A stretch of DNA of 64,000 nucleotides from NORP240 sp038134485 (GTDB lineage: Bacteria; Pseudomonadota; Gammaproteobacteria; Pseudomonadales; Pseudohongiellaceae): positions 202,055 through 266,054 of the forward strand of contig JAYPVG010000001.1 of the NCBI GenBank assembly GCA_038134485.1, written 5' to 3'. Below the pieces are notes generated by a model. It saw only the letters and a list, made by a program, of their open reading frames with translations, was not told where the DNA came from and searched no databases. The position numbers and the translations under genes were made by a program. This document shows, in pieces, positions 27,168 through 34,960 of this stretch (within the stretch, counting starts at the first letter, position 1; the number at the start of each line of letters is the position of its first letter).

Positions 27168-29048
27168 CTAAAATTTATATAGTCGATTGACCGATTGCCG
27201 CCAGGCGAGAACTTCCAATTGCAGCTGCTCTAAGGCTTCTGATCCCAATTCATGACGCTGATTGCTGAGCTCTGCGCCATCTCGAATAATGTCGTAATAC
27301 TCTGCGTCTCTGCGGCCAAAGTGTTCAATGAACTTATTGTTGCCTCGAATAGAGGCCATGCATCTTAGCTCGTACCAGCAATGCGCAAAAAGTGTTCGAT
27401 TAATATCAGAGTCCCAGATTAATTTGCCCGGAGGTTCAACTCCGACCAGGTCGTACCCCAGTAATTGCATAATTGAAGGTAATAAATCCAATTGGCTGAC
27501 TGGAGGGCCCACTGCATTGCTGGTTTGATTTGCTGGATCATAAATCATAAGGGGCACATGAAGCCCTTCTTCCCACATGATATTGTCATGTTGCCTTCCT
27601 TCGTGCTCGCCGAAGGCTTCTCCATGGTCGCCAACAAAAACGAAGAGCGTACTTTCTAGCAAGTTTAAATTTCTGAATTGATCNNNNNNNNNNACGAGGT
27701 CGCGAGCAAAAATGTCAAGGTCCCTCACCGAATTCAGGTATCGATTACACTCGTCGTCCGAGGAGAATTCCTCAAACCCGTATCGATTAGCGGGGGCGAG
27801 GTAATCATGATGTGCTGTTCCGGTAAGGTAGGTTGCAATAAACGGCTTATTAGTTTCTCTAGACTCAAGCCAGTCCTTACTTTTTGGAAGCATCACGGCG
27901 TCCTCCAAAGCAAAGTAGTTGGCGCGTTCCCACCCGTCCTGATTCAGGCTCTCAAGCGGGAAGAATTCACTGAAACCCATGTTGCGGACCAGTCCTTCTC
28001 GCTCTTCAAATTGTTTGGTAGCCGATTGAAAAAACACGCTTTGGTAGCCGACTTCTTCGAGTAATTCAGGTATGCAACGTGCCGGTATTCCGGCCTCAGT
28101 CGCTTCTGTGATGGGCATAGTCAGATGCGGTTCTATGCCGCACAGTATCGCTATCAGTGCCTTTGAGGTATGGGGAACCACGGAATATGCGCGCTCTGCG
28201 AACAGACTTTTTGATTTCAGTGAGTTCAGGAATGGGGTTGTGGCAAGACCCTCATCATGCATTGTTGTAGCGCTGGCGCGAGTGGACTCCAGAATGATTA
28301 TGGCTAAGTTTTTCCCGGGCACTTCCGTAGCGTTGGCAGTGAGTTGGATCGTACTGAGAGAATTACGGATGATTGGTATTACAGAAACATCGTCAGATAT
28401 TTTGGGGACAGAGTAAGAAAAATTAATTAAGTTTGATCGATAAAACCCCTGGTACAAATGCATTGCGGATGGTGGAGCAGGCCAATTTACGAGCACAAGA
28501 GCCACGCAAATTATGAGCGAGGCATGTTTCCAGCCTAGCTCCGTTGTAACCTTGCTTGTAATCGGGGTACGCTTTATGTACCAGGGCAAGTACAGCATTA
28601 TGGCTATCACTTGAACAAGGAGCAGGATAACGGCGCCAGGTAATTCGCTTGATATGACCTTACCTAGTTCGCCAAGCCTTTGCGCTGCAAACAGAGTTAT
28701 GCCGAAGTCTATTGTAGACCCGGTGGCCATGTAGAATTGATGTGCAACAATTTCTATTATTGCCCACAGCACCGCTAAAAACTGCGCGAAGAAGAAGGCT
28801 GATTTACTGAGTTTTTCATTCAAAAAACAAATAAGGCCGGTGCTTGCAATCGCAAACAAAAACAACACTGCAATGTCTGAGCGAAAAACAATCGGTAGCT
28901 CGCCCCATATCTCGAAACCTTTGTATCCGAGAGCGCGCAGCAGCTTCAGCGCAAAAATTAGGACACTCAGCGGGCAAATTAAACCCACATATAACGCTCG
29001 TAATCTAAGCTGTTTATGGCTGTCTGAAGTCAGGATCATGCAGGGCAA
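27168..29048 (-). CDS. LTA synthase/pEtN transferase-like membrane sulfatase-fold protein (contains N run)
   Basis: About 626 residues with five N-terminal membrane segments (to about residue 190) and a periplasmic sulfatase-fold domain. LAIIILESTRAS near residue 248 begins the domain; PHTSKALIAILCG near residue 293 sits at the nucleophile site with Thr or Ser instead of Cys; VFVGDHGEAFGEHEG near residue 462 gives the Asp/His metal ligands. This favours a phosphotransferase over a sulfatase. Ten N at 27684-27693 fall inside the coding frame, which stays open across them, so only a few residues are uncertain. It converges on the gene at 25627-27093, which has a similar architecture. The start may be either Met1 or the ATG at 29039. 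Confidence 0.83.
   Translation of the reverse strand: MPCMILTSDSHKQLRLRALYVGLICPLSVLIFALKLLRALGYKGFEIWGELPIVFRSDIAVLFLFAIASTGLICFLNEKLSKSAFFFAQFLAVLWAIIEIVAHQFYMATGSTIDFGITLFAAQRLGELGKVISSELPGAVILLLVQVIAIMLYLPWYIKRTPITSKVTTELGWKHASLIICVALVLVNWPAPPSAMHLYQGFYRSNLINFSYSVPKISDDVSVIPIIRNSLSTIQLTANATEVPGKNLAIIILESTRASATTMHDEGLATTPFLNSLKSKSLFAERAYSVVPHTSKALIAILCGIEPHLTMPITEATEAGIPARCIPELLEEVGYQSVFFQSATKQFEEREGLVRNMGFSEFFPLESLNQDGWERANYFALEDAVMLPKSKDWLESRETNKPFIATYLTGTAHHDYLAPANRYGFEEFSSDDECNRYLNSVRDLDIFARDLXXXXDQFRNLNLLESTLFVFVGDHGEAFGEHEGRQHDNIMWEEGLHVPLMIYDPANQTSNAVGPPVSQLDLLPSIMQLLGYDLVGVEPPGKLIWDSDINRTLFAHCWYELRCMASIRGNNKFIEHFGRRDAEYYDIIRDGAELSNQRHELGSEALEQLQLEVLAWRQSVNRLYKF
27684..27693. other. 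Assembly gap (10 N) inside a coding region
   Basis: Ten unknown bases within the sulfatase-fold gene. The flanking peptide reads in the same frame on both sides, in a stretch of the protein where relatives have little variation in length, so the true gap may be close to ten bases. Confidence 1.
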
Positions 29049-29295
29049 GGTTTTGATAAATTACTATTGCCCTAGTGGTCACTTGTCTTGTTCTGAAATG
29101 TGTCTAGTCAGAAAAGGCAGATAAGGTCAGGCAATTTTACGCCGATTATAGCAATGTTGTTTTCAGATACTATCAGGATATACGTGGAGAATAATTCTAA
29201 CAATCTAGGGTTGCTACGGTCTTTTTGCCCTGAAATTCATGTCAGAATAAGCGGGTTTGAGACAATCCAAAATAGCCTAGCAAACCATTGATGGA
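29049..29295. other. Non-coding stretch between two minus-strand genes
   Basis: No convincing gene. It is AT-rich like the genes to its left and probably holds the promoter of the sulfatase-fold gene on the minus strand. No terminator hairpin for the serine hydrolase was seen on its other side. Confidence 0.4.
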
Positions 29296-30411
29296 TCATT
29301 GTCGGGCTGCCATGAGCGCTGGCCAGAAGGCATTGTTAAAGTTGACATCGTTCGAGCTTCCAGTGGCTCCGAGTCGGACCACGACCAGATCGAGACTGGG
29401 CACCAGATAGAGCTTGCGATCGAGCGCTCCCTGCATTGCCACCAGATCGTCCGGGGCTGCCGGAATCAATGATCCATCCAGTCGTCGTGCCCCGGCACCA
29501 GCGCCGAGAGAAAAGCCCTGGCCATTGATCCACCAGAGGAATCCGTACGCGGGATTAAGGCCTTGACTGGGCGAAAGCATCGCCTCCAGGTAAGCACGAT
29601 CGGCGATAACTTCCTGGTCTTGCCAGCGACCGCCGGCCTGGATCATCAGTCCGAACCGCGCCAGTTCGCGGGCGGTAGTGGAGAACCCGGAGCCGATTGC
29701 GGCGTCGGCCCAGGGACGGGGAGTCCACGAGGAGTACTCCATGTCCAGTGGTTCGGTTATCCACTCGCTGGTCAACTGATTGCGATCCTTGCCGGCTACC
29801 TTTTCAAGGATACGCATCACGTAATGGTAGGCTGGCGTGTTGTAAAGCCACACGTCGCCGGCCGCAGCAGAGTAGGTCATATTAGCCGCCAATCCGCTGT
29901 TCATGCTAAGCAGGTGGCGAATGGTAATAGCCGCTTCCTGCTGCTCCGATGCCCGGCTCCAGCCCGTGCCGAGGTACTTGCTAACCTGATCATCAATACT
30001 GATGAGCCCGCGCTCCTGGGCAATGCCTGCCAGCACGGCAACAATGCTTTTCTGGGCTGATGCCACATCCTCTATAGCCCGGCCCTTGGCGTCACGACCC
30101 TGCAGGAAGTTCCGATAGCGTTGGGATGGATTTTCCAGTTCCCAGTATCTCTCCGCCATGATGTGCCCTCTGTGCAGGATTACCACGCCGCTGGAATCAA
30201 GTTCACCAGCCAGATCCAGTGCAGCTGACAACAGCGCGGTGTTCCAGCCGACGGTATCAGGATCGATCTGTTCCCAATGCTCGTCTGAAGTGGGGAAGTA
30301 CAGCGATTGAGCCGATAATCCTGTCGCGCTCAGAAGCGCGGTTAGCGCAAGTAGCACAGGCCCAATAGAGTCTGCGATCACCAGATTCTTTAAAGATAGG
30401 AATTGCTGCAT
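29296..30411 (-). CDS. Serine hydrolase, class C beta-lactamase fold
   Basis: A 371-residue serine hydrolase of the beta-lactamase/transpeptidase-like family. The SxxK motif is SAQK in DVASAQKSIVAVLAG near residue 120, and the YxN-type motif is YNT in VWLYNTPAYHYV near residue 190. A hydrophobic N-terminal stretch (about residues 18-34, ending near GLSAQS) suggests export. Such proteins are esterases, D-aminopeptidases or beta-lactamases; the substrate cannot be read from sequence. It stands alone upstream of the TorF porin gene region on the minus strand. Confidence 0.85.
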   Translation of the reverse strand: MQQFLSLKNLVIADSIGPVLLALTALLSATGLSAQSLYFPTSDEHWEQIDPDTVGWNTALLSAALDLAGELDSSGVVILHRGHIMAERYWELENPSQRYRNFLQGRDAKGRAIEDVASAQKSIVAVLAGIAQERGLISIDDQVSKYLGTGWSRASEQQEAAITIRHLLSMNSGLAANMTYSAAAGDVWLYNTPAYHYVMRILEKVAGKDRNQLTSEWITEPLDMEYSSWTPRPWADAAIGSGFSTTARELARFGLMIQAGGRWQDQEVIADRAYLEAMLSPSQGLNPAYGFLWWINGQGFSLGAGAGARRLDGSLIPAAPDDLVAMQGALDRKLYLVPSLDLVVVRLGATGSSNDVNFNNAFWPALMAARQ

Positions 30412-30597
30412 AGAACTTCAGTCCCGGGGCTGCCTTTTTTGGTGGCGTCCGGGATTGTACCCGGCAAGAACACTAAAATAACGCATACCTAGTGGAACTG
30501 GAACTCCCTGATTGGACATTGGCTTGCAGACAATATTGCGATGAGCGAAGCCGGACAGGGGTCAAGAGTAAAAGTGGCAGGCAAGAGCTGCCGGGAT

Positions 30598-30632
30598 AAA
30601 AAAAGCCGGATCGCGCTTGCGCGAGACCCGGC
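30598..30632 (-). terminator. Rho-independent terminator of the TorF porin gene
   Basis: On the minus strand GCCGGGTCTCGCGC and GCGCGATCCGGC form a strong GC stem followed by seven T. It lies about 30 bases after the stop of the TorF gene. Confidence 0.85.
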
Positions 30633-30661
30633 AATGGGAGAGTAATGCTTGGAGTGGTCGC

Positions 30662-31372
30662 TTACAGCTCAAAGTCCATGGAGTAGCTCACCACAAATTT
30701 GATCTCGTCGTTGTCCAGGGCATCGGGACCCACATCATCGAGGTCAGTGTCGGTGATCATAAAACTGAATCCGTCCTTGGAAAGCGAAACGTTGTAGTCG
30801 ATATAGTTACCGGGAACGCCATTGAATGCCTCATTGAAGTCGCCTGCGTGTCGACCGATGTGGAAGCCAAGTTCCAGACCTTCACTGATTTCTACCGCGT
30901 AGTCAGCGTAGAGGTAGGTGGCTTCACCAAAGCCGAAATCCTGGCCCGGACCTTCATCGGCCTCGGTATTTGCCAATACGTAGGCTCCGAGGGTAAAACC
31001 GCCGACACCGATTGAGCCATATATCTCGCTGAAGTCAAATTTGGCTTCGGGATCGTAGTTGTAGTACAGGTATCCAACATCCCAGGCTATTTCACCGGAT
31101 TCGCCGGAAAACCCTGCGTAGAGATCGTGCTCGTAAGAGAATACGTCATCTGCTGCGTAGCTCACATTCGATGCCCAGGTTCCCGCGTAAAACCCGTTAT
31201 CATAGGCAACATCAATACCGCCGGAGACAGCCGGATCGTTGATCGACTGGGTCAGTCCACGCCAAATATAACTGTTGGCCATGCCAACGTTTGCGCTCCA
31301 CTCCTGCGCTTGAACAGTTCCGGCAGTTGCCAGTAAACCAGCAGTGGCTAAAGTTAAAAGTCGAATCTTCAT
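30662..31372 (-). CDS. TorF family putative porin
   Basis: A 236-residue outer membrane protein with a signal peptide (cleavage near VQAQE). The opening of the mature protein, SANVGMANSYIWRGLTQS, and the alternating aromatic strands (GFYAGTWASNVSY, WDVGYLYYNYDP) match the TorF (Gcw_chp) family of small beta barrels found in marine proteobacteria. It ends with an aromatic residue near the C-terminus (SYSMDFEL), as barrel proteins do. A strong terminator follows. The transported solute is unknown. Confidence 0.9.
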   Translation of the reverse strand: MKIRLLTLATAGLLATAGTVQAQEWSANVGMANSYIWRGLTQSINDPAVSGGIDVAYDNGFYAGTWASNVSYAADDVFSYEHDLYAGFSGESGEIAWDVGYLYYNYDPEAKFDFSEIYGSIGVGGFTLGAYVLANTEADEGPGQDFGFGEATYLYADYAVEISEGLELGFHIGRHAGDFNEAFNGVPGNYIDYNVSLSKDGFSFMITDTDLDDVGPDALDNDEIKFVVSYSMDFEL

Positions 31373-31586
31373 AGCTAGTCCTATCCCTTGAAAGGTTGTA
31401 CAAAAGGCACTGATTGCCCGCTGATATACCTTCCAGCAATAACTGAGCCAACATCGTGAAAGCCACTCTATTCGTGCCCTGCAGCGAATCTATGGTAAAT
31501 ATTATGAGTAATCGTTCTGAAGATAACTGCACCAAAACAGTGCAAACCTTAGGGTCGCGCTCGCTAATAACGCAGTCCGGCGCAAA

Positions 31587-31619
31587 ACAAAAACGGCCGG
31601 GTTTTAAGCCGGCCGTTTC
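31587..31619 (-). terminator. Rho-independent terminator after the 31642-32601 gene
   Basis: AAACGGCCGG and CCGGCCGTTT form a perfect ten-pair stem with an eight-base loop. On the minus strand a TTTTGTTTT tract follows. It lies about 25 bases beyond the stop codon. Confidence 0.85.
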
Positions 31620-31641
31620 CGTTCTTGGGTAATGTAATCAT

Positions 31642-32601
31642 TCAGGGGAGCACCGTCACCTCGAGATACTGATCGGTGTATAGCCCTCCATCATCGGCCC
31701 GCCCCCACAGCAGGTACTGACCCGGTTCGCTGAATGTGAACTCCACTTCATAGATACCGTCTTCCGGGATTTCGGGAGGCGTCCACAGGTAGCCCCAGGG
31801 TGAATTTGCCGAGGCTCGAGTGTCTTCCCAGGCCTTGACCTGGGGGGGATCAACTGTCACCTCGCCTGGTCCGCGAAACTTGTTCCAGGACAGGTACAAT
31901 CCGTTTACTTTGCCAACCGTAGTTCGTCGGGGACGGCTCATGATGCCAGCTTCCCACTGTTCCCGGGTATCCGGCGTGAACGACGTGGAACTGCCTACTC
32001 TTCCGGGCTTCGGGATGCCGTCGTCGGTCACTCGCGTCTGGACCGTCAGCGTTTCGCCTGCCCGCACCGTCCGCACCAGGTCACCAATAATTTCAGTGCT
32101 TGGTGGCACATTGGCCCGTGATTCCGGGCTACTGGTTCCGGCACCCAGAGAACCGGTTTCGGAAGCAATGACAATATTGTCGATCCTATAGTCGATATTT
32201 ACGGTTGCATAGGCTCTCCTGGTGACCCCGTTCGGAGAGGTCAGCGTCCAAACGACCTCCTCGTCGTCAAAGTCCTCGGACACAACAACCTCGAAGGTAA
32301 AGCGATTGCGACGGGGCAGGAAGTGGGTTGGTTGACCGCGGTCTCGGTCTCCCGGCGAGAAATAATTGTTTTCCCCAACAGGTATATTCGGAGTTTCCTC
32401 CCAGTTCTCGTTGAAGTAGCCAAAAATAAGACTGATAGTGCCGTCGTCATTGGGGCGCCAGCCTTCATAGGCGGGTTCTACATGCTGCCCCTTGCGGTAG
32501 CTCAGCTGAGCGAATGCTGCGCTGTTCAGACCGGCAGCCAGCAATAGCAAAGCTAGGCTCGTGCTTATCCATTTCAACGGATTGAAGCGCGCGATTATCA
32601 T
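31642..32601 (-). CDS. Secreted beta-rich protein of unknown function
   Basis: A 319-residue exported protein (signal peptide ending near SAAFAQ). Recognisable blocks are VEPAYEGWRPNDDG near residue 41, LIFGYFNENWEE near residue 58, FLPRRNRFTFEV near residue 93 and VVWTLTSPNG near residue 117, which recur in uncharacterised proteins of environmental bacteria. The C-terminal part reads like an immunoglobulin-type beta domain (YEVEFTFSEPGQYLLWGRADDGG). No enzyme motif is visible. An AGGTGAG site precedes the ATG. It is upstream of TorF on the same strand but separated by a terminator, so it is probably its own unit. Confidence 0.75.
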   Translation of the reverse strand: MIIARFNPLKWISTSLALLLLAAGLNSAAFAQLSYRKGQHVEPAYEGWRPNDDGTISLIFGYFNENWEETPNIPVGENNYFSPGDRDRGQPTHFLPRRNRFTFEVVVSEDFDDEEVVWTLTSPNGVTRRAYATVNIDYRIDNIVIASETGSLGAGTSSPESRANVPPSTEIIGDLVRTVRAGETLTVQTRVTDDGIPKPGRVGSSTSFTPDTREQWEAGIMSRPRRTTVGKVNGLYLSWNKFRGPGEVTVDPPQVKAWEDTRASANSPWGYLWTPPEIPEDGIYEVEFTFSEPGQYLLWGRADDGGLYTDQYLEVTVLP

Positions 32602-32841
32602 TGTTTACTCACCTGTGCAGCGTCTCAAGGAAGGCCGTTAACGCCAGCAAACGGATCTACTCGCAGCTGGCCGGCTATAAAAGTGAACCTCGGGGTCAGG
32701 GATTAGTTTCTGCGCCGTACCCGAATAATTTCAAAAACTGACGTCGAAGGAAAATAACACGGTTTTCGTGGTCAATAAACATCTCGTTTACCGGGTCTTG
32801 ACTCTTCTCGCGAGCGCTGTGAGAGCTCTGAATTTTGAGAA

Positions 32842-34926
32842 TCAATCTGGCAGGCTGAAGACGTATAGAGCATTGCCGCTGTTAGGATGGCGAATATCCG
32901 GTGATACCACGCGGGGCACAGTACGTGGGCTGACGCCGCGGGCCCCCATGGCTGTGGTCACTGCGATGTATTGCTTGCCGTCGATGGCGAAACTGACCGG
33001 GTGACCTTGCACGGAGGTGCCCAGTCGTGTTTCCCAGAGGATATCTCCATTGCGAGCGTCGAATGCCCGGAAGCGGCGATCGAGGTCGCCAACAAATACC
33101 AGGTTCCCCGCAGTGGAAATGGTTCCCGTGAGGAAGGCAGCCCGCTGTTCATAACTCCATATTTCTTTCATCTCATCGATGTCGAAGGCGGCCAGCTTCC
33201 CGAGGTTGCCGTCTGACCCGGGCATTTCAAACCAGCGTCGATTGGCAGCAGTACCGCCGGCACCCTCGACCAGGGGTACCTCGCGGGCAGAGATTTCCAG
33301 ACAGGACTGGCTGAGAGGCATGATCAGCGCGGCGGTAGGTTCGTGGTAGGTCATGGAGTGCCAGTCCTTGCCGCCGGCTGTGCTGGGACAGACGCTTATC
33401 CATTCATCGATCTGGGCATTGGCGATGTCGCTGCGGTAAGTTACCGCGCCGGTGTCGGGATCGATATGAGTAAAAGCATTCTGAAAAACTGTCTCCAGGT
33501 GGCTGATGAATTCGCCGCTGACCCGGTCGTGTTTCCACAGAATGCCGTGTTTGCCAATAGAGAAAACCAGTCGGTCGTCGCCGCGGTCGATCAGCACCCG
33601 TTCAAATACTTCATCCAGATCGAGGGCCTCAGCGGGCACGTGCTGGAAATACCAGTCCAACTCACCGCTGTCCACATCGAGGGCAACCGTCGAGTTGGTG
33701 AAAAGCCCGGAATCGTAGATCGACAGGCTGCGGCTGGCGGGCATCCAGGGTTTCTGTTGCGCGGTTCCCCAATAAGTCAGTTGCAATTCCGGATCGTAGC
33801 TACCCGTAATCCAGGTCTCACCGCCGGCTCGGAAGAGATCGTCCAGAGCACCCCAGGTGTCGCCTCCCGGTTCACCGCTTTCGGCTACGGTGTTAAAACG
33901 CCACAACAGTTCGCCATTATCGGCATCATGGGCGCTGATAAAACAGTCTTCTTCTATGTAGCGAGAGCAACCTGCGAGTCCCTGAATTACCTTGCCATCA
34001 GCGACGATAGGACCGCTGGAATTTTCAAAGCCCTTGCTGCCGTCGGCAATCCTGGTTTCCCAGACCGGCTCACCGGTGCGGGCGTCCAGTGCCAGCAGTC
34101 GGGCATCGGTGGTGGCCTGTATAATTTTGTCGTCGTAAATGGCGATGTTACGCATGTCTTCGCTGTCGAACGGACCGGCATGATGTTCCCAGATCAGCTC
34201 ACCGGTCGCCCCGTCCAGCGCCTGAATGATATTGCTGGGATTGATCAGATAAATTATGCCGTCATACACCAGTGGCGACGGTTCGGAATCGCCTTCGTGC
34301 ATGCTCCACACCCACTCCAGTCGCAGATTCGCAATGTTTTCCGTATTTATTTGATCGAGCGGGCTGTAGCTCCAGGCCTGGAAGTTGCGCCGGATCATCG
34401 GCCAGTCGCCAGGTGCCGGGTCGATTAGCATGGCGTCGGTAATAGGTGTGAAATCCCTTACGGTGCCCGGCAGGATAACGCCTGTGGGTTGTTCGGGCTC
34501 CTGATCGGACTGCTGCGCGACCGCCGTGGGAGTTGGCTGTGCATTGCTGGTCAGAGGATAGTCTGAAGCTGCTGTAAGCGCAGGGTTGGTTGCGGCGACA
34601 CCGTTGGTCACCATGATATGTGCAACGATATTGAGGTAGTCTGCTTCGGTAATACCGCTGTTACCACCCGGTGGCATATTGGCGCGCAGGTAGTTGTAGA
34701 GGTCGGCCGGCGACTGTGAGCCCCAGCGACTGGTGAACCCTGGTCCGCTTAGCAGTGGGCCCAGTGCCGTTCCTTGCAGGGTGCCGCCGTGACAGGTGGC
34801 GCAATTGCTGGCGTAAGCCAGCACGCCGGCATCAGCCTGGGCGTCGAATTGCACTTCATCATCGCTGCTGCAGGCTGCGAGTGCCAGCAGCAGGCTTGTG
34901 ACCATCAGACTGTTGTTTATTTTCAT
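32842..34926 (-). CDS. Lipoprotein cytochrome c-quinoprotein fusion (second tandem copy)
   Basis: A 694-residue predicted lipoprotein (lipobox LAAC near residue 19). A cytochrome c domain comes first, with CATCHGGTLQG near residue 44 and a Met in RANMPPGGN, then a PQQ-type eight-bladed propeller from about residue 170 (DWPMIRRNFQAWSYSPLDQIN). Docking motifs recur (LDGATGELIWEH, LDARTGEPVWET). The Glu ligand region reads GCSRYIEEDC, so the usual Glu is not at that position, and the Asn region reads GTAQQKPW. The ATG at 34926 follows GGGGAG. It is a tandem duplicate of the gene upstream (34961-37078), 34 bases away. Electron transfer within one chain from PQQ to haem is likely. Confidence 0.9.
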   Translation of the reverse strand: MKINNSLMVTSLLLALAACSSDDEVQFDAQADAGVLAYASNCATCHGGTLQGTALGPLLSGPGFTSRWGSQSPADLYNYLRANMPPGGNSGITEADYLNIVAHIMVTNGVAATNPALTAASDYPLTSNAQPTPTAVAQQSDQEPEQPTGVILPGTVRDFTPITDAMLIDPAPGDWPMIRRNFQAWSYSPLDQINTENIANLRLEWVWSMHEGDSEPSPLVYDGIIYLINPSNIIQALDGATGELIWEHHAGPFDSEDMRNIAIYDDKIIQATTDARLLALDARTGEPVWETRIADGSKGFENSSGPIVADGKVIQGLAGCSRYIEEDCFISAHDADNGELLWRFNTVAESGEPGGDTWGALDDLFRAGGETWITGSYDPELQLTYWGTAQQKPWMPASRSLSIYDSGLFTNSTVALDVDSGELDWYFQHVPAEALDLDEVFERVLIDRGDDRLVFSIGKHGILWKHDRVSGEFISHLETVFQNAFTHIDPDTGAVTYRSDIANAQIDEWISVCPSTAGGKDWHSMTYHEPTAALIMPLSQSCLEISAREVPLVEGAGGTAANRRWFEMPGSDGNLGKLAAFDIDEMKEIWSYEQRAAFLTGTISTAGNLVFVGDLDRRFRAFDARNGDILWETRLGTSVQGHPVSFAIDGKQYIAVTTAMGARGVSPRTVPRVVSPDIRHPNSGNALYVFSLPD

Positions 34927-34960
34927 TGTCAGTCTCCCCGGCCCCCGATAGCTGGTTAAT

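Noticed and set aside
29100..29291. 63-codon plus-strand frame in the gap between minus-strand genes
   Set aside because: No ribosome site, no similarity, and AT-rich non-coding surroundings.
33343..34428. Open frame of 361 codons antisense to the second tandem quinoprotein
   Set aside because: Shadow of the real gene; low-complexity composition and no motif.
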